Source of the DNA: Blastomyces gilchristii SLH14081
Lineage: Eukaryota; Ascomycota; Eurotiomycetes; Onygenales; Ajellomycetaceae
Assembly (NCBI RefSeq): GCF_000003855.2
Contig: NW_003101668.1
Span: forward strand, 1,466,031 to 1,530,030
Direction of reading: 5' to 3'
Length of the DNA stretch: 64,000 nucleotides
Below are positions 11,190-21,682 of this stretch, piece by piece. The position numbers were made by a program, and so were the translations under genes. The notes under the pieces were generated by a model. The model ran no database searches, was not told the DNA's origin, and saw nothing but the letters and a program-made list of their open reading frames with translations. Position 1 is the first letter of the stretch, and each line of letters begins with the position of its first letter.

Positions 11190-13644
11190 CAGTGATCAGT
11201 TATTGAAAATAAATTATCATCTTTCTTAAATTATTATCATATCTTCTGAATTTACTTCTTTTACTTCTTTTACTTCTATTGAAGATTCATAAACTCTTTA
11301 AGAAATCACTGTGAATCACAAAGTCTATATTATTTATAATTCAATACAGAATGCTCTCTTTCAATCATAATAAATGATTACTTCATTCTTCACATCTGAT
11401 TTCAGGTCATGAAATTTATGAAAAACTCAATACAAACACTGAGATGAACTATGAAATAATTATCAACAGGTTGTATTGCAGATTACTGAAGAGTCATCTC
11501 TCTGTTATAATCACTGTAACTTCATTCAGAAACATTCATTATGAACTGATCATGACTCTGAAGAAATTTCTCAACACCTGAAGTTATCAGAATGCAGACA
11601 ATAAAAGAAAAATAATCAGAAAATTACTACTGAGCTGGTAAGTTACTATATCAGATAATGATTTTTGATAATACTAACTTTCTAATTTGAAGAAAATCAT
11701 GTGAAAATGATTATGTATCAGTACTCTGATTTCATAACTCTTATCTAATAACTTTTATAAATAATTACTTCACATGTGTATATCTCTGAATCTTTCTCTT
11801 TAATTAATTGAAAACTCTGAATTCTGAACACTTCTTCAAATGCTTAATTCAAATCTTCATATTCTACATCAATTCTGTCTTCAGTTCAATCTCAAGATAT
11901 ACTACAAAGTCAATATACAACATCTAGAATCAGAGTTGAAGAATCATTGAAGAGTGTCTCTTACAGTGAATGTATGAACTAGTACAAATAATCTTATATT
12001 TATGAAAGTTATATGTTATTATATTGATGAGAACTGAACTTATTAAGAGACATTAATTGAATTTGAATCATTGATCAGTAGTTATACTGAGAATTATATA
12101 ACAGAGATATTAATGACTGTGATTAAAAATAACTATTGAGATATTAGTCTCAGTCTTCTTACAATTACAACTGATAATGCTGTGAATAACTACACTATGA
12201 TAAATAGCTTGAAGCAAAAATTGACTTTGCATTTCTGAAATAATAAACAAGATCATATTCTCTGCATTGCTCATGTGATTCAACTTATGATATAAATACT
12301 GATAAAGAATCTTAACATTGAGATGAAGAATAATGAGATGACTAGTTCTTGAAATAAGAATGAGATGAAAGTGATTACTCAAGTAACTTTTATATTCACT
12401 TTACAAAAGATAATATTTTTTAATAACACTTTTTAATATTGCTTTTTAATAATGCTTTTTGATAATGCTACTGGTAATTTTGAATAGATTGACTAATAAT
12501 TTAAATATCACAGATTCAAAACATTACTAATGTGATTTATATCTTCTCTAAACAACAACAATGATTTCATAATATTCAATAAATAAATAAATCAGTCACA
12601 TCACTGAATATAATACAGAATATTAGAATATGATGAAGTTTAATATTTGAGATAACTGTTCAAGCTCTTTGATTGTATCAGATGATTGATCATTGAGTGC
12701 AACACTCTGATTGAGAAAAGATTCAGACATTGAAACTTTCTGATATGAAGTGAACTCAGTTGAAATATGTAATTGATTTACTGTTTCAGTTTTATAAGAT
12801 AATAAAGACAGTCTCAATCACTCATACATCAATGCTGCAGTCAGTCTGATAAGTGTATAACAGTTTATTTACTCATCTTGAGAAGTAGTTAAATCACTTA
12901 AAAAGAAATTCAGTCTGAAATAATGCTATAGCACAGGCTATTATTACTGCAAGGAATAAACTGGCATATTACTACAGCAAAACTGAACAATCTTTTACAG
13001 AGTACTGTACTATAGCAGCTCTACTAGATCTCTCTTGTTAAGTTAACATCTACACTTCTCAAGATTGAATAGAGGAGAAATAAGACTCATATATCAAATT
13101 AACCTGAGACTACTACAATATCAACTATCAGAGATTTGAATGAGCAGATTTTTGAGATGTGAAGACAGTGAAATACAATTCCCTAGTAAGTAATGATCTT
13201 TGATAATGCTTTCTATCTCATAGAACTATAATACTAACTTTGAAACAGAACTTACATACATTAATTACAATTGAAAATCAGACAAAACTACATACTTATA
13301 AAACTGAATTTGACTGCTATCTTCAAGATAATCTGATGAACTTACACATCAAATCAATTCTAGAGTTATGAAAAATTGTTAAGAGTACATATTCAACTGT
13401 TGTACTGATGACATGTGATATTTCAACAATTCTATTGACAGAGGTGAGAATGAAGTGAAAGTTCAACTCAAGTTGAGATATTTATTACTATCACTGAGAA
13501 CAATTACAAGGAGAAACAATCAAGAAACTCATGATTATAAAACATGAAATTATCAGACAGTTTAATATCTCTGATCACAGTATATCAGAGAAGTGTAATT
13601 TTCATGAGAAAGTGAAGAATAAACTTGTACAAGAATGTATTTAG
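11190..13644 (+). pseudogene. hAT transposase (copy B), decayed but nearly complete
   Basis: The order of domains is that of fungal hAT transposases. A BED-like finger (CYNHC then HLKLSECR) lies at about 11515-11600. The catalytic region has LTITTDNAVNN (about 12155-12190) and ILCIAHVIQL (about 12255-12285). A block with ARNKLAYYYSKTEQ and IAALLDLSC follows at about 12950-13040. The C-terminal hATC region (about 13300-13620) has a DCYLQDNL stretch and GETIKKLMIIKHEI, and the gene stops at TAG 13642-13644. Introns lie near 11638-11700, 12400-12520 and 13183-13225, each containing a TTTTTGATAAxxCT-like core. TGA replaces Trp in many places. The start codon is unresolved. Confidence 0.8.
12400..12520 (+). 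repeat. Transposase intron with tandem 13-bp units
   Basis: This intron lies between the CIAHVIQL exon and the next transposase exon. It holds about five tandem copies of a unit like GATAATGCTTTTT. Before decay this was probably GGTAACGCTTTTT, in which each unit carries a GGTAAY splice-donor-like core. A branch-like GACTAATAA and an acceptor ATCACAG follow. Copy C (22850-22920) and copy A (1-60) keep the array, inverted. The intron call rests on coding continuity and signals, not on transcripts. Confidence 0.55.
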
Positions 13645-13881
13645 TTGTTTCATAAGCATTATCAATAATTGTTACCAAATTCTGATAATATAAGCAATCA
13701 CTGAATGAACTGAATGAGACTGATTTTAATCTTCAGTCTCAGTTTCATTCTGATTTTGAAAGAATGATCATCTTTCACAGTTTATTCTGAGAAATTACTC
13801 TCATTTCACTGTTCTTGAATTAAATCTGGTCATTTTTCACATCATTTCTCTCAGAAATGGTTCATTTTCAGATTTTTTTAA

Positions 13882-13973
13882 GGCTTGGTTCTGGTGGGAC
13901 TCACGCCAAGAAATGTATGAGACCAGACCAAATGAGACCAAATGTGAAATTCATGGTCCCGCCGGCCAGTCTA
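13882..13973. promoter_or_regulatory. hAT right terminal and subterminal region
   Basis: This keeps CG and GG pairs unlike the interior. GAGACCA, GACCA and TGGTCC-type motifs recur at short spacing before the TIR (GGCCAGTCTA). The same 90 bases occur at the ends of copy C and both 506-bp MITEs. In known hAT elements such as Ac, subterminal repeats bind transposase. That role is inferred here. Confidence 0.55.
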
Positions 13974-14053
13974 GGTGGAAATAAGCATTAGATGATTGAT
14001 TACATTAATGAAAATAGTCTATATAATTGATCGGGCGCAGCCCGTTATAAATA

Positions 14054-17000
14054 CTCTGAGAAAAAGACTAATAAGATCTCTTCTAAGTAATTAATAAGAG
14101 AATTTAGACAGCACTATGACAGCTTTAGTGTAGAGAATGTAAAGAAGAATTTCAAGTATTCTGATTCTTCATTCACTGTAGAGAAATATTAAAAAAGATT
14201 TGATAAAGATTGCTACTTTAACTGTGAAGCTGATAATCACTATACTAGTAATTATAAGAAGCTAAAGAAGAGAAGAAACTGAGAAGATATCTTCTTAAAG
14301 TTAACTTCTCTTCTGATAAATATATCTGTAGAAGATAAAGAAGAGAAAGAAATGAAGAATTAATAATTCTCACATCTTTAAGTTTATATTATAATCACAA
14401 TGAATACTCTGAATAAGAAGATATTAGTAAGATATCTACTCAACTTCAGAGTTAATACTAACTTCATATTCTATTTCTTTTCTTTAATGAAAAGTTGAAA
14501 GAAGATAGACTCATCAGATCATATAAAATTTATCAATGAAATGAAATATCATTATTTTAACATAATTCAAGTAAAGTATATGATCACAGACTTAGAAGAA
14601 ATTTTCAAGAAAAGTAGTCTACTTCTTCATATTATTAACATCATAGATGAGAACATCATTCTAGATCTCTTATAATTGAGAGAAAACAATTCTCTCATTG
14701 ACTGCGTCACTTAGATGTGATAGTACTGTCTCACTAATAAAGAGACAGTGATAGAGAAATCTAAAGAGTTTAATCAGAAGAATCTTGAGAAAAAGATAGA
14801 GTCAATATACTATGTAGTAGATAACTGAAACTTGAGAATAGATGAAGAAGTTATCATTCTTACTGTAAGATTAACAGCAGTATCTATCATTAAAGATGAA
14901 TAAATATAACATCTCTTTACAGATTATAAGAATATCTTTTTAGAAAGAGAAGCAGTGAAGTTTTCTGATATCAAGATACAATATAAGATTTATCTTAAAG
15001 ATAATATAATGATGCTGTACAGATCTCTTTATAACTTGTTAGTAAAGAAATTGAATATTCTGTATAAATATCTTGAGAAAGCACAATCAAAGAACTGAAT
15101 ACACTTATCAAAGAGTTCAGCAGAGACACTCATACTATTTATACTTAAGAAGAACAGTAGACTATATCTATACATAGACTACAGACATCTCAATAAGATA
15201 AAAGTTAAGAATTACTATTCATTACTGTTAATTAATGAGATGATTAATTGATTATCTGAAGCAAAGATGTTCTCAAAGATTGATATACAGAATATCTATC
15301 ATAGAATCAAAGTTAATAAAGATGATATTTGAAAAACAGCTTTTCATATCAAGTAGAATAATTTTAAATATCTTGTTTTATCTTTTAATCTTTATAACAC
15401 TTCAGTCATCTTTCAGATCTATATAAATAAGATGCTGCAGAGTCTTGTCAATGTCTTCTATATAGTATACTTAAATAATATTGTAATCTTCTCAAAAATA
15501 GAAGAAGAACATAATATTCATATTCAGAAAGTATTAAGTCACTTAAGACAGTATTAACTCTATATAAACACTGAAAAATGCTTATTCTACATACAGAAGA
15601 TTGATTTCTTAGATTATATTATTAAGATTAATAGCATTTCAATGAATAGAAGCTGAGTCTTCATTATTGAGAACTGATCAGCGCTGTAGATATATTACAA
15701 GATACAGATATTTCTAGAATTTGTGAATTTCTATAGATAATTCATCTAAGTATATTTATAGATTACTGCTCTTCTTATAGATCTATTAAAAAGATGTATT
15801 AAAGACAGAAAAATAAGACTATTTATTCTCACTCAAGACACTGCACAGATATTTGCAGAATTAAAACAAGTTTTTATAAATATTATAATACTGAATCACT
15901 TTAATCTCAATCTACTTAATCAGTGTGAGACTGATATATTCAGAAATAAAGTCTGTGAAATCTTTTCACAGTTGATACTGAAGATCTTTTAATATTGAAA
16001 GAATCAGAGAATAATAACTCTCAGAGATATAGATAATAAAATTTCTGTAAGAGAAGATTTTTTCACAGAGTCTATAAGATACTGTGAATAAAGATTAGTA
16101 ATCTTCTTCTCTAAGAAGTTATCACTTACACAGAGAAGATATGATACTCATGATTAAGAGATATTAATAATTATCAAATTCTTTAAGATCTGATAATATT
16201 ATCTTCAGAGTAGTAAATACTTAGTGTAAGTTCTTACTGATTATACAAATCTGTGTTACTTCTTAATAATAAAGAGTTTAATAGAATATTAAGTCAGATA
16301 AATGAAGCTGCTTTCAGAGTATGATTTCTATATCTGATACTGTTCAGATCAGCTTAATCTCACTGATATACTGTCTAAACAGTCTGATTATAATATCATT
16401 GATAAAGAGAAGAATTCTATAAAAGAATCTCTGCTATCACTGCAGAAGAAGCTAACTGCAGAGAGTTAAGATTCTCTGAAGCTCAGAAACAGTGTTGATA
16501 AGACAGCTGCCTGACTTAGTATAGAAGATGAAAGAAAATTCAGATCTCTGCAGAGAACTGACACTGAAAATTATAAACTTCTTGTATTATATCTTACTAT
16601 TATTGAATTAATAAAGAATGAAATAGTCTACAATCTTTTAATCTGACTACATTTAGAATTTATTAATAAATTATAGCAGAGAGATGTCTCTACTACAGCT
16701 TGAATTCAGAAGTTAAAAAAGAAAGAATCTAGTTTAAACTTGAAAGAGATAGACTCTGAGCAGAGTGATACTGCTAAGAAATCAAGTCACTGATAACTAG
16801 AAGAATGTGAACTTCTACTACTAAATGATTCAGTCTTTGTCTCTTATAATAGAGCAGTGTGTCAGAAGTTTTTAAGAATTTATTATAATAATTCTCATAT
16901 TAAGCACTTCAGATTAGAGAAGACTGAAGAGCTTCTAAAATATAAATATATTTAAGACAAGCTCTGAGCAGATATCAAAGAGTATATTAAGACTTATAAT

Positions 17001-17291
17001 ATCTGTTAAAGAATAAAGATTCTGTGATATAAGTAATATAGTAAGTTGATATCACTGCCTGTTTCAAAAAGTTTATAATAGAATCTATCAATGAATTTCA
17101 TAGTTAATCTGCTGAAGTCAATAAGAGTCAAAGAATATAACTTAATTTTAATCATTATTAATTACTTTATGAAGATAATTAAATATATCTCTATTTATAC
17201 AAAGATTAAAGCCTCTGAATTAACTGATCTGTTTTTAGATATTATTATTCATAATCAAAAAGCTCTCTTATTATGAGACAGAGGTCTTACA
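14054..17291 (+). pseudogene. Gyp2 Ty3/gypsy gag-pol remnant, 3' truncated
   Basis: A single frame can be followed for more than 3 kb if stops are read through. It has a gag zinc-knuckle-like stretch (CYFNC...DNHYTSNY, about 14200-14260) and an RT with YIDYRHLNKIKVKNYYS (about 15160-15230). The catalytic box YLNNIVIFS (about 15465-15495) is the usual YLDD with a D-to-N change. RNase H lies at about 15900-16400. The integrase has a zinc-binding HIKHFRLEKTEELLKYKYI stretch (about 16893-16955) and a core (17091-17276). The frame breaks off after DRGL at about 17291, where Gyp3 RT sequence begins. No LTR was found for this element, and most lost Trp codons are TGA. Confidence 0.75.
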
Positions 17292-20200
17292 GGCCTATAT
17301 GAAGAATAATCTGAAGAATAACTTCATTCAATCTTCTCAGGTCTCTGTGAGAGTCTCTGTGATATTTGTGAAGAACAAGAATAAAGATTTCAAATTATAT
17401 ATAGACTATTATAATCTGAACTTTAAAATAAGAAAGAGTTGCTACTCTCTGTCTCTGATTGAGAATGTAATCAACTGTCTTACAGAAGCTGTCATATTCA
17501 CATAACTAAATATAATTAATGTATATGTATGACTGTGAATATAGTCTGAAGATGAATGAAAGACTGTCTTTAGAACTGCACTGAAATTATTTGAATATCT
17601 AGTGATGTCTTTTGATTTCACTAATATCTCTGTAATATTTCAGTCTTTCATTAATAAAACACTTCATGCATATCGCCCCGGTGGCTGAATGGTTAATGCG
17701 GCCACCCGGTAGCGCCTTGGTGTGGGAAACCAAGGCGCGTGGGTTCGAATGCCGCAGGGAATACATTAAATCCGGAACTCAAGCATCTCAGGTTTTTAAT
17801 AAATACAGAGGTGTACAAATTGCTTCAATGAATTACTCTATGTTTCTGAGCTGGAAAGTTATTATCACATGTATCTAATTGTCACTTCTTTGTATTTTCC
17901 TATGTTCTTGTTATCTTGACATGATCTCAACACCTGTATTTCCTTCTATATAATTAACACTTGATCTGTATTTAACATCACATAAGAACTCATCATAAGC
18001 TTCACTTGTATATAAGTATAATGAAAGAATAATAATAATAATAATAACTTCATACATATCTGAATGTCTTTGTAATAATATATCTGAATAATGTGATAAT
18101 ATACTCTGTGAAGAAGAAAGAACATACTGAGTATATATAAAGTATGTTAAAGATCTTAGATGAGACAGAACTGTATATTAAGCTTGTAAAGTATAACTTC
18201 AGTATCTGTTAGATTAATTTTCTAGAATATATAATTATTACAGATAATATTCAGATAAAATCTTTATGAATTGAGACTATTCTATCATAACTGAAGTTAA
18301 TTAGTATTCATAAGATTCAGATCTTTCTAAGCTTTGTGAATTTCTATAGATAATTTATCTTTGTATTCATAAGAATCTTCTTAACTCTTACAGATATACT
18401 GAAGAATGAAAATAAGAAGAAGTCATTCTATGAATGAAGAATGAAAAGATTGTTAAGAAGAAAGAGCTGTAAGAACTTTTTTATCTCAGAAGCTCATGAG
18501 ATTCTTATAAGATTGAAACAGTTATTTATAAATACAGTGATACTGTTTCATTTTAATCTCTTACTCTTAATCAGATTAAAGACAGATGTCTTCTTCTTTA
18601 CAATTTCAGAAATAGTCTTATAACTATAGTTAAATGAGAACTGGGTTTCAGTGGCCTTTTTCTCATGAAAGATACAACTTATAGAGATTAACTATAACAT
18701 TTATAATTAGAAGCTTCTCATAGTAGTGAAATTCTTCTATCACTGATATCACTACTTTGAGAGTCTTGTGATAGTGATTACTATTAGAACTAATCATGAT
18801 AGCTTATAACAGTTTACTTTAATCAAGAAACTCTTATAATGACAGATTCACTGAGCTCAGAGACTGAGTGAGTTCTGATTCAAGATAGAATATATCAAGA
18901 GAACTAAGAAGTCAGTGAATAGACTCTCTTACAGATCAGACTATGTTAAGAAGATCAGAATAATAGATACAGAGAGACTAGAGAAGATAGAAAAGCTTTA
19001 TAAGATACTTAAACTGAGTGTTGTGAAGAGATTGACTGAAGAGTCTCTCAATTCTCTGTAAGAGAAGAAGAGAGAGAGAGAGAAGAAGTCTGTATAACTA
19101 CTCTCTACAACACTGAGAGTCAATACTCTGAGAATCTCTGTGAGAATTCTTGAAGAGAGTATCTATAATCTGAAGAGTTTATAAGCTTTGAAAAGTGCTG
19201 TGAAAGATCTGATAAAAGAAGAAACAGAGTATAAGTCTTTGTAAGATCTTCTATTCAGATTATCTGAACTACAACTGAAGAATGAATATACTCAGTATAT
19301 TCAGAAACTGCTTATAGCAGAGATTAATTCTGCAGAAATAAAGAATTAAAGAGACTTAAATAATCTCTTATAAAGAGAGAACTGAATTTATATATCTATA
19401 AATAAGTTTCTATACATAGAACTTATTAAAAGATATCATAACTCTTCTCTAATAGGTCATTTTATAGATACTAGAACTCATGAGTTGCTTATAAGAAAAT
19501 ACTTCTGACTGAAGATATGAGAACTTGTGAAGAAGATAGTGAATTCTTATACTATTTATCAGAATTCATAGATAGTGTAATTCAGATTATATAAAGAACC
19601 TACTTCTCTACTCATTCTGTGAGAATCTTGAAAACAGCTAGAAATGAACACTCTTATGAGTCTCTCTGAAAGTAAGAACATATATAATACCTGCTTTGAC
19701 AGTGTGCTGATAATAGTAGATTACTTTATCAAGATGACATACTTTATACTCATCTGTAAGAATTTAAAGTCAAAGAATTTAACTTATATCTTTATCTGTG
19801 ATATGATTCAGTTGCATGAATTATCTATAAATATTATATCAGATAGAGAATTAATCTTTATAGAGAAGTTCTGATCTGATCTGATAACTATACTGAAGAT
19901 CTTGTGAGATCTAAGTATGACTTTTCATTAACAGATAGATGATCAGATAGAATATCTGATGAGTATATTAAAACAGTATCTGTGATACTTTGTCAATTAC
20001 AATCAGAATGACTGAATATATTGATTATTACTTACAGAGTTTGTGTACAACAACTCAAAGTATGTCAGTATAGATAAAATTCTCTTTGAGATACTTACTG
20101 AGACTTATCTGTGAATAATCTTAATGAATCTGTGAGAGTACACTATAGAGTGTGATGATATCTGTAAATGAGCTGAGAGAATTTAGAATATCTGAGAGAA

Positions 20201-20790
20201 AGCTCATGAATTCTTGAGAAAGACTCAAGAGTATTAGAAGAGATACTATGACTTCAAGTATATTATAAAGAGTTTCAAGAAAGATGATAGAGTCTGACTG
20301 AGTCTAGAAAATATTATCATACAAAGATCTAGTAAGAAGCTCAATCTCTTATAAATAGAGTCTTACAAGATTGTGAAGAAAGTTAGCTTATAGTTCTACA
20401 GATTGAAACTGCTATCTGAGTTGCAGATATATAATGTTTTTCATGTCTCTTTCCTCTGTGAATATAAGGAATTCTTAGAAGAGAACCCTGTGACTCATCA
20501 TTCTATTTATAAAGTATTAGAGAGTGAAAGAGAATATCAGATCAAAGAAATTATTGACTTAGAGAAGTGAGATCATGAGCTCTGATTCAAGGTTTAATGA
20601 TAAGAGTGTTCTGATGAGATAAATGAGTTCACTTGAGAATTATCTGAGTAGATAAGATATCTGTGAAAGCTGAGACATGACTTTCATCCTGTGAATCCTG
20701 ATAAGTCAGAATGATACAGTCTTTACTAAGAATCTGATTATGATAAAGATATTAATACTGTTATTTACAAACTCTAGTCTATAAGATGAT
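17292..20790 (+). pseudogene. Gyp3 chromovirus pol remnant, 5' truncated, SINE inserted
   Basis: This begins inside RT (AYMKNNLKNN then VIFVKNKNKDFKLYIDYYNL) and lacks LTR, gag and protease. RT is split by the SINE at 17675-18046 and resumes at 18061 with VIIYLNNVIIYS. RNase H follows (about 18460-18960), then integrase (about 19400-20400, including the open frame 19644-19874 with NIISDREL). A C-terminal chromodomain at about 20505-20720 shows EYQIKEIIDLE, FTWELSE and HDFHPVNPDKSEW. In chromoviruses this domain steers integration to marked chromatin. It is full of TGA stops and inactive. Confidence 0.8.
17675..18046 (+). mobile_element. tRNA-derived SINE copy 1 with (ATA)n tail
   Basis: The head resembles a tRNA gene. 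It has an A box TGGCTGAATGG (RNA polymerase III promoter), a 10-bp stem GCGCCTTGGT/ACCAAGGCGC with a 7-base loop GTGGGAA, and a B box GGTTCGAATGC. The body is about 290 bp and ends AAAGAATAATAATAATAA. It is flanked by a 14-bp target duplication with one G/A difference (ACTTCATGCATATC 17661-17674, ACTTCATACATATC 18047-18060). It has 372 bp including the tail and encodes no protein. It splits the Gyp3 reverse transcriptase. The head is strikingly less decayed than the body. Confidence 0.9.
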
Positions 20791-21345
20791 GAGTTTCTAC
20801 TGAGATGAACAGTCTGCAGTGTATGCAAAGAGAAGAAGAAATCATATTCTTATTAAAGCTAAAAAACAAGAAAACAGAAACAGAGCTGTGAACACAATTT
20901 AGAGACTAATAAAGAAAAAATAAAGAAAACTCATATTTACATTCTCAATATCTATAACACTTAATTCTCTTATAACTATCAATTTTCTTCTTTAAAGAAG
21001 CAGAGAGCATTATATCTGTGATACAGATAATTATTACATTTGATATAAAGACTGCTGAAAATGCACAGACTTCAGAGAAGCTGAATATCAGAACATGCAC
21101 AGTTGTGACAGAGTCTTGAGAGCTGACTGCCTGCATATGTGACTAGATATCTCTTATAAAGCTGTGTCTGCTTTCTCAGTTATACTGAAGTATTCAGTCT
21201 GAAAATATTTGAGATATGAAGAGAAGACTTATCTGTTCAGATCAACTTCTGTTGTGAATTCATGACATTTACATTGCCTTGATTACCTGGATTTTACAGG
21301 TACTTGAGAACTTATCTCTCATTAACAATAAGATTGCAGAAATGT
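20790..21345. other. Unassigned decayed sequence 3' of Gyp3
   Basis: This stretch follows the Gyp3 chromodomain and may hold its 3' untranslated region, but I find no LTR copy elsewhere in the window to prove it. The minus-strand open frame at 20945-21136 has no recognisable domain. hAT copy C then interrupts, and the same host sequence resumes at 27047. Confidence 0.4.
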
Positions 21346-21682
21346 GCTGTGACTAGACTGGCTGACAGGACCATGAATTTCACATTTAGTCCCATTTGGT
21401 CTGATCTTATACATTTCTTGACATGAGTCTCACCAGGACCAAGCCTCAAAAAAATCTGAAAATAAACCATTTCTGAGAGAAATGATGTGAAAAATGACCA
21501 GATTTAATTCAAGAACAGTGAAATGAGAGTAATTTCTCAGAATAAACTGTGAAAGATAATCATTCTTTCAAAATCAGAATGAGACTGAGACTGAAGATCA
21601 AAATCAGTCTCATTCAGTTCATTCAGTGATTGCTTATATAATCAGAATTTGATAATAATTATTAATAACACTCATGAAATAA

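Larger units (their letters stand above)
8199..13973 (+). mobile_element. hAT transposon copy B, full length (5775 bp)
   Basis: This is a complete hAT-type element. The ends are TAGACTGACC at left and, inverted, TAGACTGGCC at right. It is flanked by an 8-bp duplication with one transition (GATGGAAA 8191-8198, GGTGGAAA 13974-13981). It carries an accessory gene (9958-10773) and a transposase gene (about 11190-13644), both on the plus strand, and a small open frame on the minus strand (9468-9656). The right end keeps unmutated CG-rich sequence with repeated GAGACCA/TGGTCCC subterminal motifs, as hAT transposases use for binding. It is inserted in the small inverted-repeat element. Confidence 0.9.

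Noticed and set aside
12110..12382. 90-codon minus-strand gene (and its twin at 22944-23216)
   Set aside because: It is the shadow of the transposase exon with ITTDNA and CIAHVIQL on the other strand. Conservation follows from that.
17675..17762. Functional tRNA gene
   Set aside because: The 10-bp anticodon-like stem, the extra bases before it and the poor acceptor pairing do not make a tRNA. The flanking duplication and AAT tail show a SINE.
14054..20790. TGA-for-Trp alternative genetic code
   Set aside because: Long frames appear if TGA is read as Trp, but TAA and TAG also interrupt them. The undecayed host-like segments use TGG for Trp, and LTR comparison shows GG-to-GA decay. Mutation explains it.
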